From NCBI GenBank assembly GCA_036365515.1, contig CM070874.1, positions 20,346,209-20,410,208 on the forward strand: DNA of 64,000 bases. The letters run 5' to 3'. Origin of the DNA: Torymus aiolomorphi. Taxonomy: Eukaryota; Arthropoda; Insecta; Hymenoptera; Torymidae. Of this stretch, positions 1 through 12,824 are shown piece by piece; within the stretch, counting starts at the first letter, position 1, and the number at the start of each line of letters is the position of its first letter. A model generated the notes under the pieces. The model was not told where the DNA came from and made no database searches. It worked only from the letters and a program-made list of their open reading frames with translations. The position numbers were made by a program, and so were the translations under genes.

Positions 1-2140
1 AGATAGGCTTATAGGTGTAAGACCGCCTTAACAAATGACTTATGGAAATAATTCATTCCAGTACAACTTTTCGAACCTATGATTAAAATGAAGAACTATA
101 AATAACTATATGATTAAAATAAAGGACTATTTGTTTCCATTTTTAAATAGTGTATTATTATATATTTACCTCAATCAGTAATGCAAACAAGTCGAGGTAT
201 TCCTCTAACTATTATACTTATTAACAGTTTGGATTTTACATCCCTCACCCAATTAGTTATATACCAAAAGCCATATATTGAAAATACCTTACGGATGCAT
301 TACATAGTTTTAAGAATTAACATCTATAGCTGTTATATTAACAGCTTTGGATTTTACATCAGATATCCCCTTCAAGAATAAAGAAAATATACGTATAGTT
401 AGAATTAATTGCAAGTAATTTTTTACATTTGACATCATAATGTAAGCTAAGTGAGAAGCTCCAAAACCTATTTCATTGATCGTAAAGGATTTTCAATGTT
501 TTATGTTTGCAATACGACCAGGCGGGTGATAAGGCTTTTCTTGAGACAAAGTTTATATTCTTTGTATAAATGGTTTATAGTTATGATTTGAAAAGTTAGA
601 AAATATAAAAATTTATTGTGAAATGGAATTGTGAAATAACTTGTTTTTTAAAATAATTAAAATTAGAAAATTTTTATGTTTGATACTTTTCAAATCATAA
701 CTATAAATCATTTATACAAAGAATATAAACTTTGTCTCAAGAATTACCCGACTGGTCATGTTGCAAACATAAAAAATTGAAAATCCTTTACGATGAATGA
801 AATAGATTTTGGAGCTTCTCGCTTAGCTTATATTATGAGAGATATGTCTTTGTCACAAATTACTGTAAAATAATTCGAAATATTTTCTTCTTTTATAAAG
901 GGGTTATTTGATGTAAAATCAAAAACTGTTATAATCCTCTAACTTGTTAGCATTACTGTTTGGTAAATATATATAATACACTATTCAAGAATGGAAACAA
1001 TGTCCTTTACTAAACTCAGCTTACAGTCTCCTTGTATTTAATTTATAGTTCTGGTTCAGACAGTTGTACTTGAATAAATTATTTCAAGTAAGTCATTTGT
1101 TAAATGGTAAAAGCTTTACCAGATATGAGAAAAAGTAAAATTAACAAATTTATATTTGTTATTGAAGACATTATCTTCCATAACATAAGTTAAGCGAGAA
1201 GCTCCAAAACCTATTTCATTCATCATAAAGGATTATCAATGTTTTATGTTTGTAACATGACCAGTCGGGTGAAGGCTTTTCTTGAGACAAAGTTTATATT
1301 CTTTGTATAAATGGTTTATAGTTATGATTTGAAAAGTTCCAAAAGTAAAATTTGTTAATTTTACTTTTTCTCATAGCTGGTAAAGCTTTTACCATTTAAC
1401 AAATGACTTACTTGAAATATTTTATTCAAGTACAACTTTCTGAACCAGAACTATAAATTAAATATAAGGAGACCGTAAGATGAGTTTAGTAAACGACTTT
1501 GCTTCCATTCTTGAATAGTGTATTATACATTTATATATATATTTACCTCAAACAGTGTATTATATAGATATTTACCTCAAACAGTAAGGCTAACAAGTTA
1601 GAGGAATATAACAGTTTTTGATTTTACATCAAACAACCCATTTATAAAAGAAGAAAATATTTAGAATTATTTTCAAGTAATTTGTCACAAAGTCATTATC
1701 TCTCATAATATAAGTTAAGCGAAAAGGTCCAAAACCTATTTCATTCATCGTAAAGGATTTTCAATGTTTTATTTATGCAATATGACCAGTCGGGTGAAGA
1801 TTTTCTTGAGACAAAGTTTATATTCTTCATATAATGGTTTATAGTTATGATTTGAAAAGTGAGAAAATATAAAAATTTATTGTAAAATGGCATTGTGAAA
1901 TAACTTGTTTTTTAAAATAATTAAAATTAGAAAATTGTTATGTTTGATACTTTTCAAATCATAACTACAAACCATTTATACAAAGAATATAAACTTTGAC
2001 TCAAGAAAAGCCTTCACCCGACTGGTCATGTTGTAAACATAAAACATTGAAAATTCTTTACGATGAATGAAATAGGTTTTGGAGCTTCTCGCTTAGCCTA
2101 CATTATGAGAGATAATGTCTTTGTGACAAATTACTTGAAA
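1..2140. repeat. AT-rich long inverted-repeat (foldback-like) cluster
   Basis: A segment reading outward from about 600 to 430 and beyond reappears reverse-complemented from about 685 to 1130, giving a hairpin centred near 640. The same arm recurs in direct orientation at about 1180-1360, and a second hairpin has arms at about 1400-1860 and 1940-2130. The two hairpins share the same ~80-base AT-rich spacer (about 600-680 and 1860-1940). Shared landmarks are gagaagctccaaaacc and its complement, and gacaaagtttatattc and its complement. The window starts inside an arm, so the left limit is unknown. Small ORFs here run across repeats and look non-coding. Most likely copies of a non-autonomous foldback or TIR element, nested or in tandem. 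Confidence 0.75.
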
Positions 2141-3194
2141 ATTATACTTATCTAAACTCTTGTATTGTAGTAGCCGTATAGTTGGGATAGACTCAATTTC
2201 TAAGATCTGATCTGACAGTACTTAAAAAAATAAAAACAGAACTACATCTTGATCTCTGCTTTCTACTGTCAATGTATATATTTTTTATACATATATATAT
2301 TAGGGGTTAGGCATCAATATAGTAGATAACTGTATGTATATGTATGTAACTCTCCAAGTCCTCTGAGTCTTCACTCACGTCTCTCCGCATGTCATCATCT
2401 AGTTCGAGCACAGTAGCGCCGCGCTTTGCACGTAGTTAATATTAGAATTATAACTATAACAGAGATATTTCTGATACGATTTGACATTAGCTGGAGCCAC
2501 AAAAATTTTCCCCTAGGCTACAAAAAATTGTCACTAGAGACTGAAGGAAAAAATTATTTTCATTTCGCGGGAACGAAAACTTTATAGCTTAACAGCTTCA
2601 ATACGAAAGCATCTTTCATCATCAAACTTTACAGGTAGAATGTAAATAAAAAATACTTTCTAATAAAGTACCTCATGCGCGGTATCTACGTATATAAAAA
2701 ATGATGAGCGAAATATTATGAAAAAAAGTAAGGTTAGAGACCCAACCCAAAGAATAAAGGGTGCGCCTTCGCCCCGCTCGCTCGTCCGTCACTTCGTTCC
2801 TTGTACTCGCCAAGCAGGGCGCTGCTACGCCCTTTAATCTACAATATTATTAGTTTATCGGGTCCAAATATTTCCTATTCTACAGACACTCAAGTTTTAA
2901 ATCTATCAACGAGCAGCTGAATTATGGATCTCCTATTCAAAGGGACCAGAATTAACTTTCAAGATGTGAAAATTGTAGCTAAAGACTGTACCTATAAGTA
3001 TAAAATATTTACTATATGGGTGAAAATCGTTTAACGTGCATATTCTTGTAATATCTAAATATTTAATTCAATATCAGAGATAAAATTACAAAAAAATTCA
3101 TATTAATAGATTATATGTGATTTTATGTAATACAATTATCAAACTTGATAAAAGTTGATTTTATTGTTATGTTAAACTTGATTAAAGTATGAAA
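2141..3194. other. Intergenic, no gene recognised
   Basis: AT-rich sequence with one GC-rich island at about 2755-2835 that begins aaagggtgcgcc and ends gcgctgctacgcccttt, so its ends are weakly inverted. No ORF of convincing composition, no RNA gene and no clear repeat family was recognised. Confidence 0.5.
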
Positions 3195-4060
3195 TGTAAT
3201 GTCCCCTGCCTGCAACACGGCCATAATTATATATTATTGTAACGGTCCCTACTTGACCGACCGCAAACATATTCATTTGATTCTACACAGCGCTTACACA
3301 GGCGCATACACCTATACTTACATACATGTACACACGTATACTATGCCCTACCATTGCGCGCCGTCATAGGTGTTACGGCTATCTACAGACATGTACAATG
3401 CGAGCGAAGTGGGGGAAACCCCACTTTACATATGTAAATACTATACAGCGTTCGACCTCTCCTCTCGTCCTACTCCGCGGCTATTCCCACCGAGGTATAG
3501 CGGTGCGGCGGCTCTGCACATGGGAGAGGTAGGCGAGTGAGAGAGATGGACAGATAGTCCACCGGTATAAATAAGACCAGTGCGTAGCGTCGGGCACGCA
3601 TTTCCTCTCTGGAGAAGACAGTGGTAAGAGCTCCGCGAGCACGGCTCTGGCCTTATCACACTTGCTGCCCTGTGTAAACTCTTGTATATACTTATGCGTC
3701 AATAAAATCACTTTTTACCTATACCCTTGTAAATATTCATTAGAGCCATTTTCTTCTCATTTTTCCCACCTATCCATTCTCAGGCTATTAAGTGGGACTT
3801 TCGAGAACCGCTATATACCCGAATTTCCTTTCTGCGGCAGGCAACGAGTTGCTCCGGCTCTCGTTGTTATCCCGCCTGACTTGGCACGGTAGTGGGACTT
3901 TCGAGAACCGCTACTGTCCCAACCTCCTCCGACGGCATACGGTAGTGGAACTTTCGAGAACCGCTACTGTCCCGTAACACTAAGATACGCCCTGGGCAAT
4001 GACCCGGAGCATTCGTGCGCCGGAAACTCCCCCAGGATACGTGTCTTTCCTCCTGTCACA
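3195..4060 (+). repeat. LTR-like sequence (possible solo LTR)
   Basis: The block opens with tgtaatgtcccctgcctg and could close with a CA at about 4060 (ctgtcaca). It is GC-richer than its surroundings, contains an AATAAA near 3702 and a run of short internal repeats at about 3790-3975, and encodes no plausible protein. These are features of a retroelement LTR. The same opening words recur at 4678 (tgtaatgtcccctggcctg), so this is a multicopy family. I could not find a target duplication, so the right end and the solo-LTR status are inferred. Confidence 0.35.
3790..3975 (+). repeat. Three short repeats containing TTCGAGAA
   Basis: The phrase gggactttcgagaaccgct occurs three times with minor changes. 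Its core TTCGAGAA lies at 3800-3807, 3900-3907 and 3953-3960. Two of the copies are flanked by gtag and ctac, which could pair into a small hairpin. TTCnnGAA is the minimal inverted unit of a heat-shock element; that reading is speculative. Confidence 0.45.
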
Positions 4061-4829
4061 GGGATATCCTATAGGTGGCATTCCACTCGAGTCCAGCACA
4101 CGCGTTTTCTTATAATTTACTTACACATACATACTCAATAAATATACATTTAAAATATGTTAAAACGCAGTCTGGTATGTTACACGTGATGCTGCAGGCG
4201 CAGTTCTTGATTTCGAAAACCGTACTAAGTCTTAATTTTCTACTTTGATATTGACAATTAGAATTACGTTCACGGTCAGCACTTTTATTATTTTTTTTAG
4301 TGTGCAGCATCTGCTGAACATTGTAATAATTTTTTTTACACAACAGCTATGTTATGATTAATATCCTTAAAAAAGAAATTCGTGCACAGAAATCTTTTTT
4401 AACCAGGTGCAATTACAAACTTCAGACTTACTTTAAACGTAAAAACTTCAATTTTAATATTTCAAAGTGTCACATAAAAAATACAGGATCTTCTCTGCGT
4501 TAATAGAGCGGGTACTTTTTTAAATGTAATTTCCCTGGCAGATTATAACTCAAAGACAAATAAGATTTTTAAGACTAATGCATATTGGAAATTTCAGGTA
4601 AAATAGGCACATAAAAATAATACTAGTCAGATTTGGAAATTTTAATTTTTATCATAATAAAGTAAAAGAAATCATACATGTAATGTCCCCTGGCCTGTAA
4701 CATCCTCTGGCATAAGTTCATTCATAGGAAAAAACCAATGCCAATCAATAAATACTTTTCTCTCTTGACGAACACTACACATTGAAAGGCCTATTGAAAG
4801 GCGTTTTAGGTGGTTACTATGGGGTGGAC
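4061..4829. other. Intergenic; partial LTR-like start at 4678
   Basis: No gene seen. A ~30-base stretch from 4678 repeats the opening of the LTR-like block at 3195, and an AATAAA lies near 4747. The rest is AT-rich without recognisable features. Confidence 0.4.
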
Positions 4830-5440
4830 GATGATATAGTATAGGTGGTACGATCTGTAGTTGTTAGCTTTTAGGTTTTGGAACGCGTCGAATGCGTGAT
4901 TATACGTCTTTGGGGAGATCGATGATGAAGTCTAGATGATGCCCTGCGTAGTTTTTTGCGATTAGATATTAGGGCGCACCTAATATGTGGTACCGGTGTT
5001 CGGGGTAACCGATGACGATATCTGGATGGTGCGCTCCGTAGTTTTTTGTCTCTAGGTGTTGGATCGCATCGATTCTGTCATCTCGGTCTTTGAGGTATCA
5101 GATGATGTAGTCTAGGTAGTGCTTCTTAGTTTTTTGCCTCTGGGTATTGGAATGCATGGAATGCCTGTTCTAGGTCTTTGACGTCGACAATGATAGAGTC
5201 CAGGTGGTGCTCTCCGTAGATTTTGCCTCTAGGTGTTGGAATGCATTGAAATCGTGGTGGACGATGAACTCTACGGAGCGCATCACTTAAACAAGGTCAT
5301 CAGCTACCCCGACCACCTAGACTACGCATGAAATGAATTTAGACCCCTAGACACAAAAAGCTACGGAGCGCTCCACCTAGACTCGGCTACTCAGAACACC
5401 TACACCGCACACTGAATGCGTTCCGGCACCTACACTAAAA
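4830..5440. repeat. ~90-bp degenerate tandem repeat with an inverted arm
   Basis: A phrase of the type gtgctctccgtag followed by ttttgcctctaggtgttgg recurs near 4935, 5029, 5119 and 5208, about 90 bases apart. From about 5265 to 5405 the same words appear reverse-complemented (ctacggagcgctccacctag). The block therefore folds back on itself. It probably belongs to a non-autonomous element; no ORF is present. Confidence 0.6.
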
Positions 5441-6123
<683 letters not shown>

Positions 6124-6569
6124 ATTTGCTTTTCCGGCAAAATTAAAATACATAGTAATAATATATATTCATTTTAAGAAAACATTGGCCATAAAATACG
6201 ATGTTAAAGAAATACATAGTTAAAAGAAAACATTATGCGTGAAAAAGATAAATAAAACAAGATAATAAAACAAGTTCCAGCATCAATATAAAAATATAAA
6301 ATAAACAAACTGTACGAGATAAAATGTCTTCATATAGAATTACAAATATCACAATAATAATTTTAAATTACTAAAATTGACACATATTTTGCATATCACA
6401 GTTTAAATATATAATACATTCAAAATACTACAAAGAAGAAAGAAGAAGAATATCACAGATATAAAATATATACTAGGAAATCACAGTGTGCGGATATCAC
6501 AGTCGTCAGTTCTTCAATCTCGTGATTGGGCCATTCGGCCAAGTCTTTAAAACTAATCCTACGCGTAGA

Positions 6570-9482
6570 TCAGTCTGGTAGCTTCTGACGCCACATACGA
6601 GGGCTAGGAATCGCGATCGAGGAGATATTGGCGAACGCCCTCTTGAATGTGTTATATGATGGAATGTGGCGCAGGGACGGAGGGAGAGAGTTCCAGAGGC
6701 GTGCACCCTGAATTTGAAATGATCTTTCACCCGTTTCATATGACACAGCAGGAAGTATTAATTCCGGCTGAATACCCCTGCTGGTGGGCCGAGGGTTGTG
6801 TTCGTTGAAAAAATCAGCCAAATAAGTGGGCTCTCCCATGCGTCTGATTTTGTATAGTAATAAGGCTGTATAATATAGTCTGTGAGAGTCCGAACGGAGC
6901 CAACCCAGGCGCCTCCAGTAGGGTGTGATGTGTGCATCCCTCCTAATCCTATAATGTATCTTACACCTATATTGCTCAATCGATCCAGTCTGGTCCGCTG
7001 TTCGTTCGTTGCGTCTAAGCATACCACCGTGCAGTAATCCAAGTATGGGTGTACAAGGGTCTCGACTAGTCTTTTGCGGAGTGTCTCAGTGGTACAAGCC
7101 CTGATGAACCGCAGACTATACAGAACTTTATTTGTTTTCTTAGTAACTTGGTTAACATGCGGTTTCCATGTAAGCTTACTATCCACGGTAACACCGAGAC
7201 TCACAACTTCGCTACTGAACGGGATGAGCACTCCATTCTGCATCCCAATACCTGGCAAACACCATGAGTTTATATCATTAACATTTTTTCTTGAACCAAA
7301 TATTATTGCTTTGGTTTTGCCAGCATTTAGACGCAGGCCTGAGTTCCCCGCCCATTCAGACACCATTTGCGCCGCATTAGATAGCCGAGAAATACCTTTC
7401 AAGATTCTATCTTTGGTGGTGTGAAGATAGATTTGTAGGTCGTCTGCATAAAAGATATGTTTGATCGTACGTCCGTCAAGTATTTCTCGTAAGTCGTTAC
7501 GAGACTATATACTACATATAGACAGAATAGCAGAGGGCCCACGACGAAACTCTGTGGAACACCCAAGTTGGTTTCTAGCCAGTCTGAGTCACCATTTCTA
7601 TTGGTACTAACCCTTTGAAAACGACCCTGTAGGTATGATTTTATCCACAGAAGAGCCGACCTAGAGAACCCTAGCTGACGGAGCTTATGCAATAGCTTAG
7701 ATGGTGATACCGTATCAAAGGCCTTGCTAAAGTCAAATAACAATAGCAGCGTCACTTTCTTTTTGTCTATGGCCATGCGTATATCGTCAGTCAGTTTAAG
7801 TAACGCCGTCTGCGTACTATGATGTCTACGAAATCCGGCCTGGAGGGGGTCAAGTAGATTATTGCTGTTAAGATACTCCGTGATTTGGTCATGGGCAATT
7901 TTTTCGAGGACCTTGGAGAGGAAACAGAGTAGCGCTATGGGACGAAAGTCCGAAAATGTTAATGGTGTTACCTTCTTTTTAAGTGCAATTATCTGTATCT
8001 GCTTCCACGTGCTCGGAAAAATCCCCTGAGCAAAAGAGGAGTTAAAGATGTTTGTAATATAATTACCAATAATGGGTAGAGCTTTTACTACGACACTTTG
8101 AGGAACTCCGTCTACCCCCCTTGCCTGCGAGGAGAAGTGAGAAATCGCAAGGATAACATCACTGAGCTTAACTTGTTTAAAAGAAAAACCTTCCTCGTTT
8201 GCAGATAAGATGATGTCCTTTACATCTTCTATATTTTCAAAGGGCGACACAGAAATTCCAGCAAAGTGTGTATTCAACTCTCCCGGCGTAAAACCATTAA
8301 GATCTTCCTCTTATCGCTTTGGCAGGAGGCCGACATTACGCATTTCCTTCCAAATATCCTTATTAGCATCAAGAGCGTCCGTGAGATGTCTGTGTAGGAA
8401 GGAGTCACGCTCTTGGGTAATGCGCATGTCAACTTCACTGCTGAGCCGAAGAAATTCATTAAGCAGTGATGCACATCCCGTACGCTTATAGCGTCTATGG
8501 GTAGCATCACGTCTATTTATGAGTTGCCTCAACTCAGGACCAAGCCAAGGAGCATATTTTTTTTAATATTAATAGTTTTTAATGGTGCAAGCTGATCAAT
8601 AGCAAGATTCAAATTTGAATTTAAGTTATGTAAAGCGCCCTCCAAATCGGATTCGATTGAATTCATACCTACCCAGTCACAGCGAGTCAGCAATTCGTTG
8701 AGTGTAGTTGGGCATATATTCCTGTAACCCCTGTAGGAGAACAAGTCTCTTACAGGCGCTGGCACGAATGTATTGATGGTGACATCAATAATATTGTGTT
8801 TGCCAAAAGTGGGCAGGCATTCGTTCTTGTAGTCTAGTATCTCGTCATTTTCATCTAAGAGGATCAGATCAATCCAGGTGTAAGAGTTACGAGTATGCCG
8901 ATGTGTCGGTCCATGTTGCACAACCCTAAGATTCAGATTCCCAGATAGGGTCCGGATGGTGTGCGCATCCGCATCAGCAGCCAACGACAAGTCTGCATTC
9001 AAATCTCCCATGATGAATTTATGGCTGTAGTCACTGCTGAGGTCTTTGAGAACCTCAAACAGGTCGGTATCATTTTGCAGGGTAATATGCGGGGGCCTAT
9101 AAATAATACCGACTAAAATGGGAGGTGAGCTACCGTGCTGTACTTCACAAAAAAGATACTCTGGAATAGATGGTCTTCCCAGTCCCTCGGTCTTAGAGGA
9201 TGCCAATTTAGTTATGTTAAAGTCTTTACGTACGTACAAGGCAACTCCACCTCCATTTATATTCCGGTCTTGCCTAATCACCGAATAACCATCAATTTGA
9301 ATGAGACTGTCGTCAACGCCGGGCCCCAACCAAGACTCCGCAATCCCAAAGAAGTGGTAGGAGGGATCCTTAGCCAAATATACGCGAAGTCTTTCAAGAC
9401 GAGGTCTTAACGAGTTGATGTTGTTGAAACCCGCCCTTAGGAAATTCCCACCCCCCGTCCCTCTAACAGCAGTCGAACCTAG
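6570..9482 (-). pseudogene. LINE-A ORF2: endonuclease-reverse transcriptase, frameshifted
   Basis: In intact relatives this protein nicks the target and reverse-transcribes the element RNA at the nick. Reading 9,482 downward, the N-terminus has NINSLRPRLERL and GIAESWL, then GDLNADLS and SYTWIDLIL, all EEP endonuclease landmarks. The RT follows with FRPIALL, LFDFSKAFDTV, a degraded GVPQ..VGPLLF box and the catalytic YADD at about 7,434-7,445. The thumb and C-terminus include LRLNAGKTKAIIFGS and LWNSLPPSLR. The frame changes near 8,550, 8,315, 7,505 and 6,950. The YADD lies in a different frame from the preceding palm, so no active enzyme can be made. ORF2 has no clear ATG; its frame opens within a few bases of the ORF1 stop, as in elements that reinitiate translation. 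The family assignment is solid, the exact clade is not. Confidence 0.85.
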
Positions 9483-11256
9483 TCACAATGCCTGCTCCGA
9501 CTCACCGGCCGGTGCTGCTTCCTGCCTCTATTTGGCAGATGTTGTTTTGAAGAAGCCTCGCACGCCGTGTGAATAGCCTGTAAGTCGGCTGCAGTAGCAA
9601 AAGCATGCGCACGCTCGCCCCCCTTGCGCTTAACCAGGAATTTACCACCAGCATGCCAAACGTATTTGAATCCCAGCCCCTGTGCTATGGATCTCAGGCT
9701 TTTGAAGGCCTGGAATTTTTCATGTGATAACTTTTCATTTATAAAAATTTTATGGTTTGGCATGCAGGCAGCAGAGACGGGCGCGATCAATTCGGGGTTA
9801 ATATTATTCGTGGTAAGGTAGTTGTTCGGGAGCGTGCGTGGCTCGCATTACATTACTGACCAGGCTCGCGCTGTTGAGCCTTGCTATGCAGGAGGGCAGC
9901 GCACCTGAGCGCGAGCTCAAGCTCCCGTCTGTCTCACCACCATTCCTCTCGGACGAGTCTCGTGACCGCAGTACGCGTGTCTCAAGAATACTATCTTTTG
10001 CAAGAGAGGGGAGGATGGTTCCAAGCACCGCAAAGGCAATATTTTTCAGCTCATCAGCTGTCACTTCGAAATCTTTCTTTAAAATACCATTAATTATTAC
10101 CTAACAGCACTCAGAACCACAACCCGCCACAGCAGTCACCAGGCCCGACCGAGAGAAAGGGGACGAATTTGACGTGTTGCAGTTGACAGAATGGATGGAG
10201 CCACCAGTTTGTCTAGCTAGTTCTTCTTCCTCTTCCCTATTTTTATTTTTGCTACATTTATCAGATTCCATGTAAGTACGCTGGAAACTCTCAAAGCTGC
10301 TAAGGGCTTTGTCAAGATTGCTTTTTGCTTCTATGTTGTCCTCGAGAAGCTGCTGACTTTTGGAATTTAGGTCTTCAAGTACTTTATTTTGTTTATTAAT
10401 GATCTCCTCGAGAGCAGAAACCCGCGTGGACAGTAGCTGCACGTTGTTGTTGTTTTGTGCATCTGCACTTTCACTGGAGGTACTGTATAACACTGGGCTC
10501 CGGCCCTCGAGAGATCTAAGCTCGTCTAGCTGCTTGTCGAGCATGTCAAACCTCTGAAATAAAAGTTCCAGCGTATTTACAGGGATTAAAACATTTTTTA
10601 CGCCATCCAGGTTTACATCCCCCAGTAGTGGGGGCAGCCCCTGGAACCATCCAGTGGAACAGACGACACCAGTCGGCAGTTCGCGCAGTAGATGTTTTTG
10701 GTTCATGCTCTTCTATGTCTTCGTTACCATCGGTACCGTCCATGCGCGATGGCTCCTGCGTGACAGTGCGTCCCAGAAGGGCACTGTTGCCGTGCTTTGG
10801 CTTGGGCTTGGGTGCCTGCGGATAGATGACCTGCAAGGCACCTCTCTCTGGCTTTCCTGGCCCCTGTGCTCCGGCTCCCAGCCTCGCATGCCTATCGCTG
10901 GCAGCGAGCAGCGAGCGAGACGCGTACGCACTGGTGTTACGCAAGGAGAGCTTGTTAGCTGGCGTTGACGAAGTAAGAGACGCGAGATGGTGAGGGGTGC
11001 CAAGTAGCGATGAATTAGGCGTGTGTCGCGATAGCTACACACGCATGCTCAGCTGCGCTCTCTTGGGCTTGACGAAGCCTGCTACCTTGGTTGATGGTGT
11101 CAGCTGCTCGTTGTCTCGGCATAAGTCACACGGGGTGTCCTTATTTTTACCGGAGCACTTGGAGTGGCACGGCTGGCGACACATCGGGCATAATCTTAGC
11201 TGCTTCGTCGATAGTTTACCGCATACGCACACCTCATCTTCAACTCCATGTTCCAC
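9479..11256 (-). pseudogene. LINE-A ORF1: PHD-like finger, coiled coil, FP-like C-terminus
   Basis: ORF1 proteins of this superfamily bind the element RNA and form the particle that carries it. From 11,256 downward the first 50 residues contain CVCGK, CPMCRQPCHSKCSG and CDLC, a Cys/His pattern like a PHD finger. About 10,560 to 10,230 encodes a Leu/Gln/Glu-rich coiled coil (for example LSTRVSALEEIINKQNKVL). The C-terminal part, 9,900 to 9,479, includes PNHKIFINEKLS and GFKYVWHAGGKFLVKRK, the FP25-like domain of many insect ORF1 proteins. At least three frame changes (near 11,030, 10,080 and 9,840) break it. It ends TAG at 9,479, overlapping the opening of the ORF2 frame. Confidence 0.75.
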
Positions 11257-11300
11257 TACAATAACACACGATCGCCTCTGTTGTTATTGACAGCTTTCTG

Positions 11301-11688
11301 TCTGCTGTCGCTTGGCCCGCAGAATTTGAAATTCGCCGTTGAGATGTTTAGACAGCTGCCACAGTAGATGCGCCGACTTGCAGTGTGAAATAATGCAGTA
11401 GAGGAGTGATGGCCAGTAGATGTTGATGAGTGGTGTTGGTGTTAATGTTGACATTAGCACTCGACGTTAAAGCCAGGATTTGCTCGTAGATGGTAGTTGT
11501 GATTGCCGGCCTGGAAGGTTAGGGCAAGTGTCTTCTATAGAAAAGTAACACCTGGCTCATAGAACACCATATAAAACATGAGCCCTTAGGCGAGGAGCTT
11601 GAGAGCCGGTGGAGCTATTTTCCTGTCAACAAAGCATTCCGAGGAGTGAAATAATGTTTGACGATGTCGACACTTACCCGAAAGCGAA

Positions 11689-11719
<31 letters not shown>

Positions 11720-12034
11720 AAGAGAGAGAGAGAAAGAGTGAAAGAGAGAGAAGAGAGAGAGGGTGCGTGTCGCTTCGACGAAGGTTGACGAACAAGAAAG
11801 CGCACCTCTCTTCTTCCTCCTATAGCTAGCTCCCCCGTCCCTCACTAATCGCGTCTCGCGCCCCTGGTGACCGCGCGCGGAATCAAGGATTGTTCCCACT
11901 CTTTACGCTATCTAGCTTAGTTGATGCCGACATGTTACATCCCCACTCAGATTTGACATCCCTGGATGTGAAATAGCTCTTTTGGGACAGGAAGGTAGAG
12001 CTGAAAGAAAGAACAACGAAAGTGAATTCAATCC
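11301..12034. other. Possible LINE-A 5' UTR; GA-rich stretch; no gene recognised
   Basis: Sequence upstream of LINE-A ORF1 on the minus strand, without coding signal. A GA-rich, slightly interrupted microsatellite lies at about 11,690-11,762. The stretch after it (to about 11,890) is GC-rich and could be a 5' UTR or unrelated host sequence. Confidence 0.4.
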
Positions 12035-12800
12035 TGTTTTTCTTTATTTACAACCAAAAGAAAAAGTTTTACAAACATAAAAAAAAGACAAAAAAGGAAT
12101 CCCAGCGCTGAAGGAGACGCTTGTGAATGAGAATTCACAGCCCCGTCCTCTGCCCTTGAAAGCGCGAAAACGCACGTGGCACACGTGGTTCGGGCAGTAG
12201 CGGTGCTCCCGTATGTTGAGGTGCTTGCAGATGCAGCACAGTAGCAACCTACTCGAGATTGACTCTGCCTCGGCCGGTCGAGGTCGACCCCGTGACCCTG
12301 CTGGGCGGGCTGCCTGGTGAAGCCGCGGCACTTTCGGCCTCTCGGTGCGCTGCGATCCAACGCGTATGGGCCTCTTTAAAGGCAGCTTCTGCCCACCACT
12401 TCCCCACTTCGGCATCCTCGAGGCGGTGCTTCCGCTCAGCCCGGATGATCACTACGCGGCGTTCTTCGGCCAATCTAGCCAGCCTCTCTTCTTTGGCTCG
12501 GATAGCCGCTGCCTTTCTCTCTGCCTCCCGCCATTGTTGAAGGCGGACCATCTCGCGGCGCTTCTTGCCTACCATCCGGGCCCACGGGTCGAAGCAGCCC
12601 TCCCCGCACAGGCTCGAGGTCGTGGCCTCATCAAGGCGGGCGAATGCTGCCACCTCCTCCTGCCATTTGGTTCACGCGAGCTCTCTCACCCGTAGGAGAG
12701 TGGCGTACACTCCACGGTACTCGGAACAGGCCCAGATGGTGACCCCCTCTGGGGAGCTCAGCGAGGCTGCGTTGTACCTGATGCCGGGCAGTGAACTGGG
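12035..12800 (-). pseudogene. Unidentified ORF: charged coiled coil plus Cys/His cluster, broken
   Basis: I do not recognise this gene. On the minus strand a frame from about 12,800 to 12,249 encodes a neutral N-terminal part, then a highly charged Ala/Arg/Glu helix region (EERLARLAEERRVVIIRAER) that should form a coiled coil. One TGA interrupts it near 12,675. About 12,260 the reading moves to the next frame, which carries CCICKHLNIREHRYCPNHVC, a compact Cys/His cluster that could bind zinc, and stops near 12,044. An AATAAA on this strand lies at about 12,047, so a transcript end is plausible. It is GC-rich compared with its surroundings. It could be the gag-like or accessory ORF of a transposable element or a decayed host gene. 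Confidence 0.45.
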
Positions 12801-12824
12801 AGAAGAATGACGTGAAATGGCGGT

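Noticed and set aside
12249..12695. Plus-strand ORFs of about 90-116 residues
   Set aside because: They are shadows of the charged minus-strand ORF, which has the better composition and a downstream poly(A) signal.
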